Below, in pieces: positions 1 to 10,461 of a DNA stretch of 64,000 nucleotides (the first letter of the stretch is position 1; each line of letters begins with the position of its first letter). The notes under the pieces are model-generated. The model saw nothing but the letters and a program-made list of their open reading frames with translations. It did not search any database and had not been told where the DNA came from. Origin of the DNA: Synanceia verrucosa (lineage: Eukaryota; Chordata; Actinopteri; Perciformes; Synanceiidae). A program made the position numbers and the translations under genes. The stretch covers positions 10,791,844 through 10,855,843 of the forward strand of contig CM056550.1 in NCBI GenBank assembly GCA_029721515.1, given 5' to 3'.

Positions 1-1752
1 ATTAATCTCACTCGTTCCTCTTGTAGCATATCAATGAACATAAATAATGAACTTAACTCTTCTCATTTCTGAGTATCTCCCCAGGAAATCCATCTGACAC
101 TATGTGACACCTAAGTGCAAAAGGCTTAAGTTTTATGACTGGCAGAATAAACAGATAAGACCAGTTCCTCCTCTCTGACCCAAGAAACTCCAGGACATAC
201 ACCAGGAGGAGGAGTTTTATTGCCCCACATTCCTGCTTTAATCCTGCCAGACACATCCAAAGCTTAATGTGGCCTCTTCCTTTCTCCCTGCCTGGAACAG
301 AACATTACATTAAGATTTTAATGGTTAACTATGCTTTCATTCCTCAGCTACTGTCATATAAGTATCACTGTCATAATGTCAAACATCAGTCTCCACATAG
401 ATCCTCTTCCTTTTCCTCCTTCTGATCAGGACTAAATGTGACATGTGGGATTGGTTGTGGATTAACTCTAAAGACACAATCATACATAGATATGCCTGTT
501 GTAGTACACCTTCCTACATGCTCTGATACCATGGTTCATCTGTGTTGGTTAATTTGTTGATTAATTTTGATTCAATTGGTCAAGTTTTGTTCTATGGTTT
601 CCTACTATAGGTTGCTTGGTGTCGTTTTACAGCTGAGAGAGAGCTTTCACATAGAGAAACTTTAATAAAGTAAAACACAGCAGTATTAACATTAAATAAG
701 TTAAAAGAATATCATCTCAGTTAACTTGGTGGATGGGGAGCGACCAGTGGTCACACCCTACTGGACCTTCAACAAAGATCATAAAAAGCCTCAGCTGGTC
801 TGAGTGCTCTCTCTACTCTTCTTCAGTCCTTCAGTCAGTCAAGTTCTGGTCTTCATCCTCTCCACTGCATCTCTGTTCTCCCTCTTCCACATGCTGGGAG
901 GGGGAGGGAAACAATTATTATTTCTGTTAGTAGCCTGGTCATTTAGTTTGTCAAACTAATCATTTATTATTAGGTATTTTCTGTGACAGTAGTAGTCTGG
1001 TTATAGTTTGTCAAATAAACATCTCATTTATATAGAACTTGGTTATTTGATTTGTGTATGTCTATAAAGCAAATTGAATCATTGGACACGAGGTCCAAGA
1101 GCTGCCTTAGGTTAAGAGACCCTATCATATCAAATCAAGTTTTCCCTGTTTCCACAAAACTGGATGGTGTTTGTGTGAATCAATAACTTAAGAGTTATTG
1201 ATTATAAATACTGATGTTATACAAATGAATGACTGATTATTCATGTGCTACAGGGAGCGTCTTTGTGCTCAGTGATCCCTGTCAGCTTCTTTCTGTGCAC
1301 TCATCAGCCTGTCCGCCTCCACTGACTAGTTGTTCACTGCTCTTGTAGTCATTTCTGCAGTATTGAGCTGCTCCCTCTGCAGGGAGCTTACTGACCCTAC
1401 AAAAATAAGAAATAAGTCAAGGCTGCATTGTGTTAACATTTATTTGAGTTTGCATGCAAAGTGTAATTGTACTCTCATTCCATGTTAGCTGGTTGGACTA
1501 GCTACCCTTCCTGTTAGCGCTGCCCGCCATGGTAGTGGAGGTTTGACTGAGCAGAGTTATAAGTGCTTCAGAAGTACTTATTTGTGCTGAAAGAAATTCT
1601 GATTCTGGTTCTGATTGTCCCACCGAGGAGACGATACACTCCACTCTTTGTAAGACTGCAGCTGTCTTACAGGGACAAGTTTCCTTCTCCGTACTGGTTG
1701 TGAGACTGAACAAAGCTCACCTGAACTGTGAAGGTCATTCTGAGAGGCGTGA
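1..1752. other. No gene recognised
   Basis: AT-rich sequence with only short open frames on both strands. I see no tRNA, no known transposon terminus and no convincing exon. The only structure is mild T/A-rich low complexity. Confidence 0.6.
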
Positions 1753-2556
1753 CTACCTACGTCACTCCTGCTCCACCCACTCCTGGTCCACCTACTCCTG
1801 ATCCACCCACTCCTGCTCCACCTACTCATGATCCACCCACTCCTGCTCCACCTACTCATGCTCCACACACTCATGCTCCACCTACTCCTGGTCCATCTAC
1901 TTCTACTCCACCCACTCATGATCCACCTACTCCTGCTCCACCCACTCATGCTCCACCTACTCCTGGTCCACCCACTCCTGCTCCACCTACTCATGATCCA
2001 CCCACTCATGATCCACCCACTCATGCTCCACCTACTCTTGCTCCACCCACTCTTGCTCCACCTACTCCTGCTCCACCCACTCATGCTTCACCTACTCCTG
2101 CTTCACCTACTCCTGCTCCACCCACTCCTGCTCCACCTACTCCTGCTCCACCCACTCATGCTTCACCTACTCCTGCTCCACCCACTCATGCTCCACTTAC
2201 TCCTGGTCCACCCACTCCTGATCCACCTACTCCACCTACTCCTGCTCCACCTACTCCTGGTCCACCCACTCATGCTCCACCTACTCCTGATCCACCCACT
2301 CCTATCCACCTACTCCTGGTCCACGCACTCATGCTCCACCTACTCCTGCTCCACCCACTCATGCTCCACCTACTCCTGGTCCACCCACTCATGCTCCACT
2401 TACTCCTGATCCCCCTACTCCTGATTCACCCACTCATGCTCCACCTACTCCTGATCCACCTACTCCTGATCCACCTACTCATGCTCCACCCACTCATGCT
2501 CCACCTACTCCTGGTCCACCCACTCATGCTCCACCTACTCCTGGTCCACCCCAAAC
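1753..2556. repeat. 15-bp minisatellite, CCACC-YACTC-MTG-type unit
   Basis: About 800 bp of a 15-bp unit (consensus like CTCCACCTACTCCTG), often alternating as a 30-bp pair with CCACCCACTCATGCT. Units differ at two or three positions (CCT/CAT, GGT/GCT/GAT). Because 15 is a multiple of three, several frames stay open on both strands. The longest plus frame (1728-2594) would read Pro-Thr-Pro-Ala-Pro-Pro-Thr-His repeats, and the minus frame Ser-Arg-Ser-Gly-Trp-like repeats. I see no splice sites, promoter or conserved flanks that argue for translation, so I call it a repeat. Confidence 0.93.
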
Positions 2557-3528
2557 GAACTTGGCTCCATCTTGTGGCCAATTTGGTGAACTGAGTTTGA
2601 TGGTTGCAGTATTCAAACTCTCCATGTGTGCATGGTAGCTCTGATACATAATTAGCTAAAACTAACACTGAACTCTGGACATAGAACTTGTCAAACAAAC
2701 AATCACAACAATTTCTCACTAATACTTGTCAAGGATACTGAATAAAATCACAACAACAATAAAATAATCATAATGATTTCTTTCTATTAACTGTAAATGA
2801 TACTGAGTAAAGCTTCTACTAAACTGGCATTTATAATACATCATTCAATCACAAACAACTAAATAGTTCATCAATTTTTAATCTACCTTTTTCCTGTCAG
2901 CTCTCAACTGTCACTTTCTACAAAAAAACAAAACAATTTCATTGATTGATTTACACAAAATAATCAACTACAACTAACAACAACAATAACAGAGGCAGAA
3001 GAATTGAATTGAAAAGCTGTATGTATGGATGTAATGCATCCCCTCTTGCTTGTCTTGCACATCTTCCTGCTCTCCGCTAACATACATATTATAAATCAAA
3101 CATGTCGTCTACTGCAGCAAAACTCATCCACCCATACAGATGTAGAATCCATTGACGCCTCTGAGAATTTGGACATAGTAATAGCAGATTTGACTGAAGA
3201 TTTATTCCCAGGTTATGCAAATAAACCCAGAGTGCCACTCACCAAGAACTAATACAGTAACAACTAAAATATGCATTTCCTACTGAAAATGTGTGGGAAT
3301 ACTGTCAGCTGAAGCTACGCTGCTCATGCTGAATGCTGCTTAGCTTAAGCTAATCTGCTAATGCTGGGTTGAATGTTTTGGGAAGGTGAAGTAGAATACA
3401 TTTTGAAAAAATATGAATGTATAATTTGTTTAATTCAACTTAAAAGTTGAATGTTGAAAATGTGTGAAATTAATATAAAAGTTGAATGTTGAAAATGTGT
3501 GATGTAGCATAAACCACACTTTTTAGAT
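2557..3528. other. No supported gene
   Basis: AT-rich. One small plus ORF at 3025-3252 (75 aa) begins with a hydrophobic stretch that could mimic a signal peptide, but nothing else supports it. A short duplication of a TTGAATGTTGAAAATGTGTG block occurs near 3447-3502. Confidence 0.4.
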
Positions 3529-4372
3529 ATTAAAGCTGCAATCCATGATGCTGTTCAGAAACACTTTTTGTTCTACTGGGTGAAATGCTCCTTCTACCCT
3601 GAGAGCAGTCAATACATGATGTATTCAGAAAAAGGAAGGGAAAGAATCAGACCTCTGTGGCAGCTACAGGACTGTAAAAACTCTGACCAATCAACTGACA
3701 CTCAGAGCGAGATGAGAGAACCAATCATGTGTCATCCTGCTCATGTCCCTCCCTCCTCCCCGCTGTTGCTGGAAATATCAAACACACAGTTCATCTGCAG
3801 AAATACAGAGATAGCAGGGAAATCCCTTCTGTAGGGAACAATGTCAGAGAAAATGCAGCCAAAAATACCACTTCAGTGTTACTTCTGACGACTCATCATG
3901 CTAAACAGACAAAGAGAAGAAAGAGGGAGGAAGAAAAGACTGAAAGACAAAACTCTGGATAAAGCTAAGAGGACAAACCAGAGTGAACATCGGTGGAGAC
4001 ACTGAGACATCTGAAGGGACTGAAAAGTGATGCAGAAGTTACTTTCGTCCTGTTGGACAGGTAATTATTTGTTTAGCTTAGGGAGGAGTTATTATTTTCA
4101 TGAAATATGTAATGTTTGCTAACTTAGCTACTGTTGTAGCGCGTATTAGCCTGATGCTAACGTTAGCTTCTCTGTGGGTGTAAGCTGGTCGTAGGTGTGG
4201 CTTGTATTGAAGAGGTTATAGGATATGACATTTTGACCATATTGCACAGTCAAAAGTCACAGCTTTGGACGGAGCACTGATGGGAGGAGAGTGTGGAGGT
4301 TAGGGGAAGCTGAGAGGAGGTGCTACTTTCAAGTCTTGCTAGCTCTGTCAACTCATGAATTGTAGCTTTAAT
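3529..4372. mobile_element. Non-autonomous DNA transposon (MITE) with short TIRs
   Basis: The left end reads ATTAAAGCTGCAAT and the right end, reversed, reads ATTAAAGCTACAATTC, giving imperfect terminal inverted repeats about 844 bp apart. A diverged left-half copy lies at about 36350-36905 (same CAGACCTCTGTGGCAGCT segment and same order). A right-end copy lies at about 19795-19932 (GGGAGG..GAGGAGCTTAGAGG through TTATAGCTTTAA). Repetition within one window plus TIRs identifies it as a mobile repeat. No transposase is present; the superfamily is not assigned. Confidence 0.65.
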
Positions 4373-4556
4373 AAATGAATTATCAATTACCAATAATTAA
4401 CAGAACTAACTATTAATTATTAATCAGCGATTTGCTCGTTGAATCAGGGGAACCATCTCTTTTTATCAAAGGTTTAAGCTTATTTGATCGATCAGTCCGA
4501 TATCATAAGATCATAAAACTCTGAATCAGGAATTTGATGCATTTGCTTCATATATA

Positions 4557-4577
4557 TGTGTGTGTGTGTGTGTGTAG
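4557..4577. repeat. (TG)n microsatellite
   Basis: Uninterrupted TG dinucleotide run inside AT-rich DNA. Confidence 0.9.
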
Positions 4578-4732
4578 TGCTAAGGGAAGAAGTTAATTCT
4601 TTTCTAGAGGTAATTCACTGTTACTGTTAAAAATTAAGTGGATAATTTAGTTTGTGCAGGTTTTCCTGGTTCCAGGCAGGTCCAGAGGGCAGCTTAGTGG
4701 GCTCTGGTGCTTCTCGGATTCACAGTCCAGAC

Positions 4733-6127
4733 TGGTGGTGTAAATAATAATCGATACGGATCGATGCATCGATCCTATAGTTGACGATCCAATGTATCGA
4801 CTCGTCCGCAAGAGTATCGATCCATGTAGGCTATGTATTTTACCTCCTGTCTATTTTTAGTCATCTGCTGTAAAGCGTAATTCTGACTCCCGTGCTGTGG
4901 GTGGCGCTAACCTTACTTTGCCTCCACCTTCTTCGCTTCCCTTACCCTCTTTCAGCGGGCACACACACACTCACATAAACAGTCGGAGCAGACATTTTGA
5001 TATGGCGGAGAAAAAAACAGACTTACACACTCCTCAAACTTTTAAGTCGTTCGTATGGAAGTACTTAGGTTTCCGCAAAGAGGAGGGACGTTTGGTAAGG
5101 GATGTTGCAATGTGTAAGGACTGTCGATGTGAAGTTAGATACTGTGGCAACACGTCTAATTTGTCAGCGCACTTGAGAAGACGGCATGGTGTTGTTGAAG
5201 GCGACTGTTCGGGAAAAGCACAGCCCTCTGCAACACTGACCAGACTTTTTCCGCAAACGTTGTCGAGCAGTTCTAAAAGGGCCAAAAACATATCGAAGGC
5301 AATTGCAATTGCACAGCAGGGGACATTGTACGTTCAGAACGTAGTGTTTTGTCTTCTGAGCATGTGGACCAACTGATTTTTTTAAAGAAAAATCTGTCAA
5401 GAAGCACCATTGAAGGTATGGAAATATAACAGAGCTGTGATTTCTATTTTGACTGGTTTTGTTTACTAGCTGTTCTCTTTGTTACACCTCTTCAGTATCT
5501 ATCGAATAGATGCATTATTATTTTATATTGAATGATGTATAGGCCTTTTTGCTGCTAGTGCACATTCTGGCTCATTGCATTGACTTTGGAGTATTTTATT
5601 TTATAGTGAATGAAGTATAGGCCTATGTTTTATTTTTTATTACTTCTTTGCTGCTGGTGTAATTTTGTTCTTATTGCACTGGTTTTGTGGAGTATTTTTT
5701 TTTACAGTTAGGTATAGACCTATGTTTTTGTTACATTTCTCTGGTAGTGCACTTTTGCAGTCATTGCACTGATTTTGTGAAGTACTTTTTCATGTAAGGC
5801 CAAAGAAAGGCCCTTCAGTACCTATAGCTAAGACAGGTGCATTTTTGGGTGAATGAGGTGTACAGTAGGCCTAGGTGGAGCACTACTTTGTTACTTTTGT
5901 TATTTGCTATTCTTTCCCAAATAAAATATATGATGATATTGCAGCTTCCGTTGATTTATTTAAAATTTGAAATATAACCGAGCCTGTAAAGTAAAAAAAA
6001 AAAAGAACCAATTAATCACATCGAATTGAATCGAATCGTGGGGCATTCTTAAGTATCGAAAAGAATCGTTGGCTTGAGAAATCGATACTGAATCGAATCG
6101 TCATGATGGCTCTGATTTACACCCCTA
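4733..6127 (+). mobile_element. Internally deleted hAT transposon with 8-bp TSD
   Basis: Left terminus TGGTGGTGTAAAT (4733-4745) and reversed right terminus TAGGGGTGTAAAT (6115-6127) match at 11 of 13 positions. They are flanked by a perfect 8-bp target duplication GTCCAGAC (4725-4732 and 6128-6135). An 8-bp duplication and TAGGG-type termini are hallmarks of hAT elements. Subterminal regions carry many short ATCGAT/GAATCGAATCG motifs at both ends, probable transposase-binding repeats. The interior has a BED zinc-finger ORF (5002-5376), then about 120-bp imperfect repeats (about 5505-5885, each with a TTTGCTGCT-GTGCA-like core). No catalytic hAT domain remains, so it depends on a transposase made elsewhere. 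Confidence 0.88.
5002..5376 (+). CDS. BED-type zinc-finger ORF, N-terminal remnant of a hAT transposase
   Basis: The 124-aa frame starting at ATG 5002 has the BED layout: an aromatic segment SFVWKYLGF (residues 16-24), then Cys38-x2-Cys41, His57 and His62 (CKDC...HLRRRH). BED fingers bind DNA at the N-terminus of hAT transposases and domesticated ZBED proteins. The frame can be extended upstream to 4897, but the in-frame ATGGCGGAG at 5002 has the better context and matches where such proteins usually begin. A tail rich in Ser/Thr/Lys follows, then a stop. The dimerisation and DDE regions are absent, so it cannot be an active transposase. If expressed it might bind the element ends as a repressor (inference). 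Confidence 0.7.
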   Translation: MAEKKTDLHTPQTFKSFVWKYLGFRKEEGRLVRDVAMCKDCRCEVRYCGNTSNLSAHLRRRHGVVEGDCSGKAQPSATLTRLFPQTLSSSSKRAKNISKAIAIAQQGTLYVQNVVFCLLSMWTN

Positions 6128-6135
6128 GTCCAGAC

Positions 6136-8190
6136 TGGAGGTTAAGCCTGTCGGCAGGGTGGAACGAGAGCGAGCTGGGTTGTCGCTGATCAGCTGGCCT
6201 ATTGGTCACCGGAGAGACTTCGGTCGCACATTGGTGGCGACGGCTGGACGCTGACTGGCTTTCGGTGGCAGATGGTGTTGTACAAATTATTCAGATAATA
6301 CATTCATTAAATCTCGTTTGGCCAGAAGGGTATCGTCTTAACGTTAACTCCAAATAAAAGAAATGAAAACATTGAAATGAAAGCACTGTTGCTTTTTAGA
6401 CTAAACTTGACTGATCAGATGTTAAAAATTAAAAACACGTAGACATAACCAAATAACAGAGAGCGAGAATAAAAAAAGAACTAATGAGACATAGATGAAA
6501 AACGAAAGACAACAGCTAAAAGACAACTGAAGTCTGGAGATTTTTGGTTTTCTATTATTCTTGAGAAGTGGTGGAATTGAGAGGAGTTAAACGATCCTTC
6601 CTCTCTTTTCACTTTTAATTCATATGTAAGTGAATTGAATATAATCTACTCGTTAACTTATGAATCACATATTCACTTCCCACTATAAACCAAACAAATT
6701 ATTACCTTAGTGTTAAGCACGTGATGAGACATTTGATAATCACCAGTTTTCAGCAAATGTTATAAGCAGATTATTATCACATAACTTTAAGATGTAATGC
6801 ATCTCATTATGTAGTTTACCAAACTAAACAAGATTAAACAGGATTAATTCAACCATGCTAACAAAGAAAAACAATAGATTATAATTACTAAGTTATTAAC
6901 TTTTAACACAGCTTTGCATAAAGTTCACTGATGAAATATCAAAAGATTATATGGAAGATTTACCTTCATTGTCCACTAGATGGCAATGTGGCTCCATGAT
7001 AGAATTTATCTTAAAACAACTCACTTGTAACTCAGTGACACATACTGTGTCAGGGGTCAAAAAAGGATCAAAATTCATCTTTTCATTTGAGGACTAATTT
7101 TTATCCAACTCATATCATGTTTAGATACTCATAACCTTTTATTTTACATTACATAGAGAACTTCATTCACAAAATCTGAGTGTTTTCACATCTGTGAGCC
7201 AGTTTTATGGCTTTCTTCTTTTTCTTCTCTGGGGTCCATAAACACATCACAGATAAGAGCGATGGAGGTGTGGAGGTCACTGTGTGTGTGTGTGTGTGTG
7301 TGTGTGTTGAGTGATCATGCCAGAGATCAACCCTCTGTTAAATCAAACTGAAGTCAGTAAGTGAGGCTGCAGGTCGTGCTGTGCAGATCCTGATGACAAG
7401 AAAACAAAAGGGAGGATAAATGTGTTTATTGTGGAGCAAACTTGTCATTTGCACAGATTTTTTTGTCGAACCAACGATGCAGACGTCAATCCCAACATGT
7501 CCTCATGCATCGTATAATCTGATGGAAGCTATTTTCTGTGCGGTCCAGTCCGCTTCTGCTAAATGAAAAATTAAAATAAATGATAAATAAATGAATTTTA
7601 CTTTACGTTTTAAACTGACTTGTTTGTCTCCATACAAACAATCCTGTCATTAAATGGTCTAATATTAATGTTTTTCTTAACTGGGAAAAGAGCAATCTTC
7701 GCATCTCTCCATACAGGTACAGGAAAAGAGAGACAACAGAGGGTGACGACGACAACATTCGGGTAAGGGTGTGAGACCCTCCGACTGGATAGAGGACACA
7801 TGAGGTACCACCTGAATCAGTGTGCTAAAGCCTCCATATCTACTAGAACAGGAGTATCAAACTCCATTTCATCGACAGCCACATTAGCGTTATGGTTATT
7901 ATTGATTTTTGGTAATGACTTTGAACTATCCATATATTTTAAGTATAACTAGGCTAAATGTTTCTGATATACAACTGTAGTGTTGAAAGCAGCAAGGTCA
8001 CTATATAGACTCATTAATATCTCACAGGCGGGATGTTAATGAAGTTTATAAAAGACTGAAGATTGAACACAGATATCAGTACAGTTGGTCCTTCAGAATA
8101 AACTCTATACATCGGGCTGGCTCATTGTCTTTCTACATAAAGCTAGTCAAGCTTACACTGAGTATTTATTCTTATACATATGGTATGTCA
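6136..8190. other. No gene seen; contains a (TG)n tract
   Basis: AT-rich intergenic DNA. A clean TG microsatellite lies at 7281-7308. Only short unsupported frames occur. Confidence 0.6.
7281..7308. repeat. (TG)n microsatellite
   Basis: Fourteen consecutive TG units. Confidence 0.95.
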
Positions 8191-8196
8191 AAATAA

Positions 8197-8448
8197 ATGT
8201 CTCATGTTAATAAACACAGTTCTTTGAACAGACAAATACACCGAAGGGCTTTTATTTTGAAATTAAAGCAGGAAGTCTTGAGTAAAAATAACACTTACTG
8301 GATTGTTTTATATGTGTTTGCTATTGTTGCTTGTTGTGTTGTTTTGCTATTATTGTATTTTGCAGACACACTGGAGGCAGGTGGAAATGAGACATCCAGG
8401 ATACAGACAGCCAGTTTAACCAGTGTACCTCAAAAGGGGTCAGATTGA
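8197..8448 (+). other. Small ORF with a single hydrophobic segment
   Basis: An 83-aa frame. Residues about 35-58 form a strongly hydrophobic Val/Ile/Leu/Cys stretch that could be one membrane helix, preceded by a basic segment. It lies just upstream of the retroviral integrase tail, so it may be part of the same decayed provirus or chance. No family recognised. Confidence 0.25.
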
Positions 8449-8584
8449 TTTCAACTGGAAAAGAAGATGGCCCAGTGTTCAGCTGAAATGGAGGGACTGT
8501 TGTCCATCCCACCACCAGGATCTGACGACGAGCAATGATGTTAATAAAGGGGAGCCATCACTGAGACAACAAGTATCTGCTGGA

Positions 8585-9965
8585 AACACAGACGCTGGCA
8601 AGGCCCGTTCCAGATCCTCCTCACGACGCACACAACAGTGAAGGTTGCAGAAAGATCAACATGAATCTACGCGTCCCACTGCAAAAGTACCAGCTCCAAC
8701 TGACCCACCACCTGGAGATCCACAATATCAGGAGGTAAAAGCGCTCCCTGCTACATGTGACGTGCCAAGTCACCAACTGAACAGATGGTGAAAGTAAACG
8801 CTCTGTTCCAACGAAACCATGATGCCAGAACAGCGAACAAGAATCAGTATTCATGTGATTATAATGCCTTTATGATGATTCTAATGCCTGTTTATTCTGT
8901 GTTACAACCAGGTTCACTGCAAGCCCAGAATGGTGATCGTTCCCATGGAGACCACAGAGGTGTTTTCCCCTCATCTGACACGAATGGGGTTTTTCTCCTC
9001 TGGGCTCTATGAGAGGGTCATTCAGGAATTTTTCCCTAGAAAAGCGTTTTCGCCTTAATTTGCGGTGTAACCATTGATAGGTGTGACCTCTGAGAAGAAC
9101 TGAGATGCATTGGATCTGTTTGTTTTACAGCATGGACATTTGAGAATCATAAAGTTATAATGACTTGGTGAGGCGACTGCCCGATGGCCTGTATTGGCCC
9201 GGGAACAGGTTCTCACTCTGAGTCTCTTCTTTCATTCTGTTTTATGATGATGGTTGTTATCTGTACTGATTAATATACAGTAATGTAATATCACTTCTGT
9301 AATTCTAGAATCCCTGTACTGTCTGTCTCAGCTTTGCTATAACCAGAGAGTTCTATTCTCGCAAGAACAAATGCAACTTTTTTCCTGTTACTGACATCTT
9401 AATGATGTTTGATCTTAAGACCCAGCAAAAGGTTCAATCTGATGTTTGATGCTTTCAGTAAACTTTGTATTTACTTAGGTGTTCCTGTAGGAACAAAAGG
9501 GAGGAAATGTGATGGAATTTAGCAGAATGTGTCAGAAGCTGTTATGTCTGAACTCATGATGATGTTGCTAGAAGTTATCTTGTTTAGTCTTCACAGAGAA
9601 CAGTGTGTGTGCAGTATGTCTTTTCCTCACCATCAGGCCTGATAGACTTGTGGACTCTGTCTACATTAAAACATACAGCATGTTTGTTTCTCACTATGAT
9701 GGTATTGCTTGTCAGCAGGAACTCACATACACATGTATGTATCAGAAGTGCATAAATACAGCTTTTCCTGACATTCTGTATGGACATTCACTCACAACGC
9801 TTTGAGCTACAGTATGTGTTTGAAATATCATCTCTGTTCTGCAGACAGATAATAAAAGAGCAACTTTTTTGGGCAACTGAATCAGTGAAGTTTATTCACC
9901 GGACTCTTGTGTAGTTAAAGAACCCTGTGGAAATTAAAACATCCTGACAGAATATTTCCACAACA
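8585..9965 (+). mobile_element. 3' end of a decayed endogenous retrovirus (integrase tail to 3' LTR)
   Basis: At 8590-8700 a plus frame reads like the C-terminus of a gammaretrovirus-type integrase (GPFQ..LLTT.T.VKVAER motif followed by an ASHCK-like end). It is interrupted by a TGA where the family has Trp. About 800 bp of unrecognised, presumably degraded or deleted env region follows. Then come a polypurine tract AAAAGGGAGGAAA (about 9495-9507) and an LTR starting TG at 9508. Order and orientation agree for a plus-strand provirus. Gag, protease and RT were not found upstream in the window. It is plainly non-functional. Confidence 0.72.
9508..9965 (+). repeat. Retroviral LTR (3' LTR of the ERV remnant)
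   Basis: About 458 bp, beginning TGTGATGG directly after the polypurine tract and ending CCACAACA. It has an AATAAA signal at 9851-9856. A closely similar LTR lies at 37921-38368, which confirms the boundaries. Confidence 0.82.
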
Positions 9966-9973
9966 ATTTAAAT

Positions 9974-10164
9974 AACCCACATGACTGTGAGAAACTCTGC
10001 CGAACATGGGATAGCTGTTCACACGACAGCTCACACAGAGATCTTGGTGAGTGTACGACTAATGTATTTCATTGTATTGATGGCCAATTTATGATTCGCA
10101 CTGATCATCACATAAACAAGTCTATGCAGCAAATAAACTGAATGTGTTTATGTTCTACAGCTTG
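9974..10164 (+). repeat. Inverted duplicate of an OB-fold gene exon and intron
   Basis: This segment is the reverse complement of 10767-10955 with only scattered differences. It includes the end of exon C, its GTGAGT donor, the short intron and the acceptor TACAG. The two arms face each other across about 600 bp and could form a hairpin. The exon fragment here is non-coding because it is cut at both ends. Confidence 0.85.
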
Positions 10165-10260
10165 CGGATGTTAACAGCAGATACTGCCTACTAAAAAGTG
10201 GAAATTAAAAATTACACATTTCTTCATCATTATTGAATTTATTATATAAAACATTTTTTT

Positions 10261-10414
10261 TAACAATTCTTTCTTTAACTTTTCTTTTTTTCAATACATA
10301 CAAACACATTTCACAACAATTTCATTAACAACACTTGTTAACAATTCTTTCTTTAACTTTTTTTTTTTCAATACATACAAACATATTTAACAACAATTTC
10401 ATTAACAACACTTG
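10261..10414. repeat. 78-bp tandem duplication
   Basis: Two adjacent copies of a T-rich 78-bp unit (10261-10338, 10339-10414), each starting TAACAATTCTTTC and ending ACAACACTTG, with few differences. It lies in the presumed 3' flank of the minus-strand OB-fold gene. Confidence 0.9.
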
Positions 10415-10461
10415 GAAAACACAGGAAAAGAAATTTTCAATCAACTTTTTAAATACTTATT

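Noticed and set aside
1728..2594. 288-aa Pro/Thr-rich mucin-like protein
   Set aside because: Entirely minisatellite, open in several frames; no splice sites or conserved flanks.
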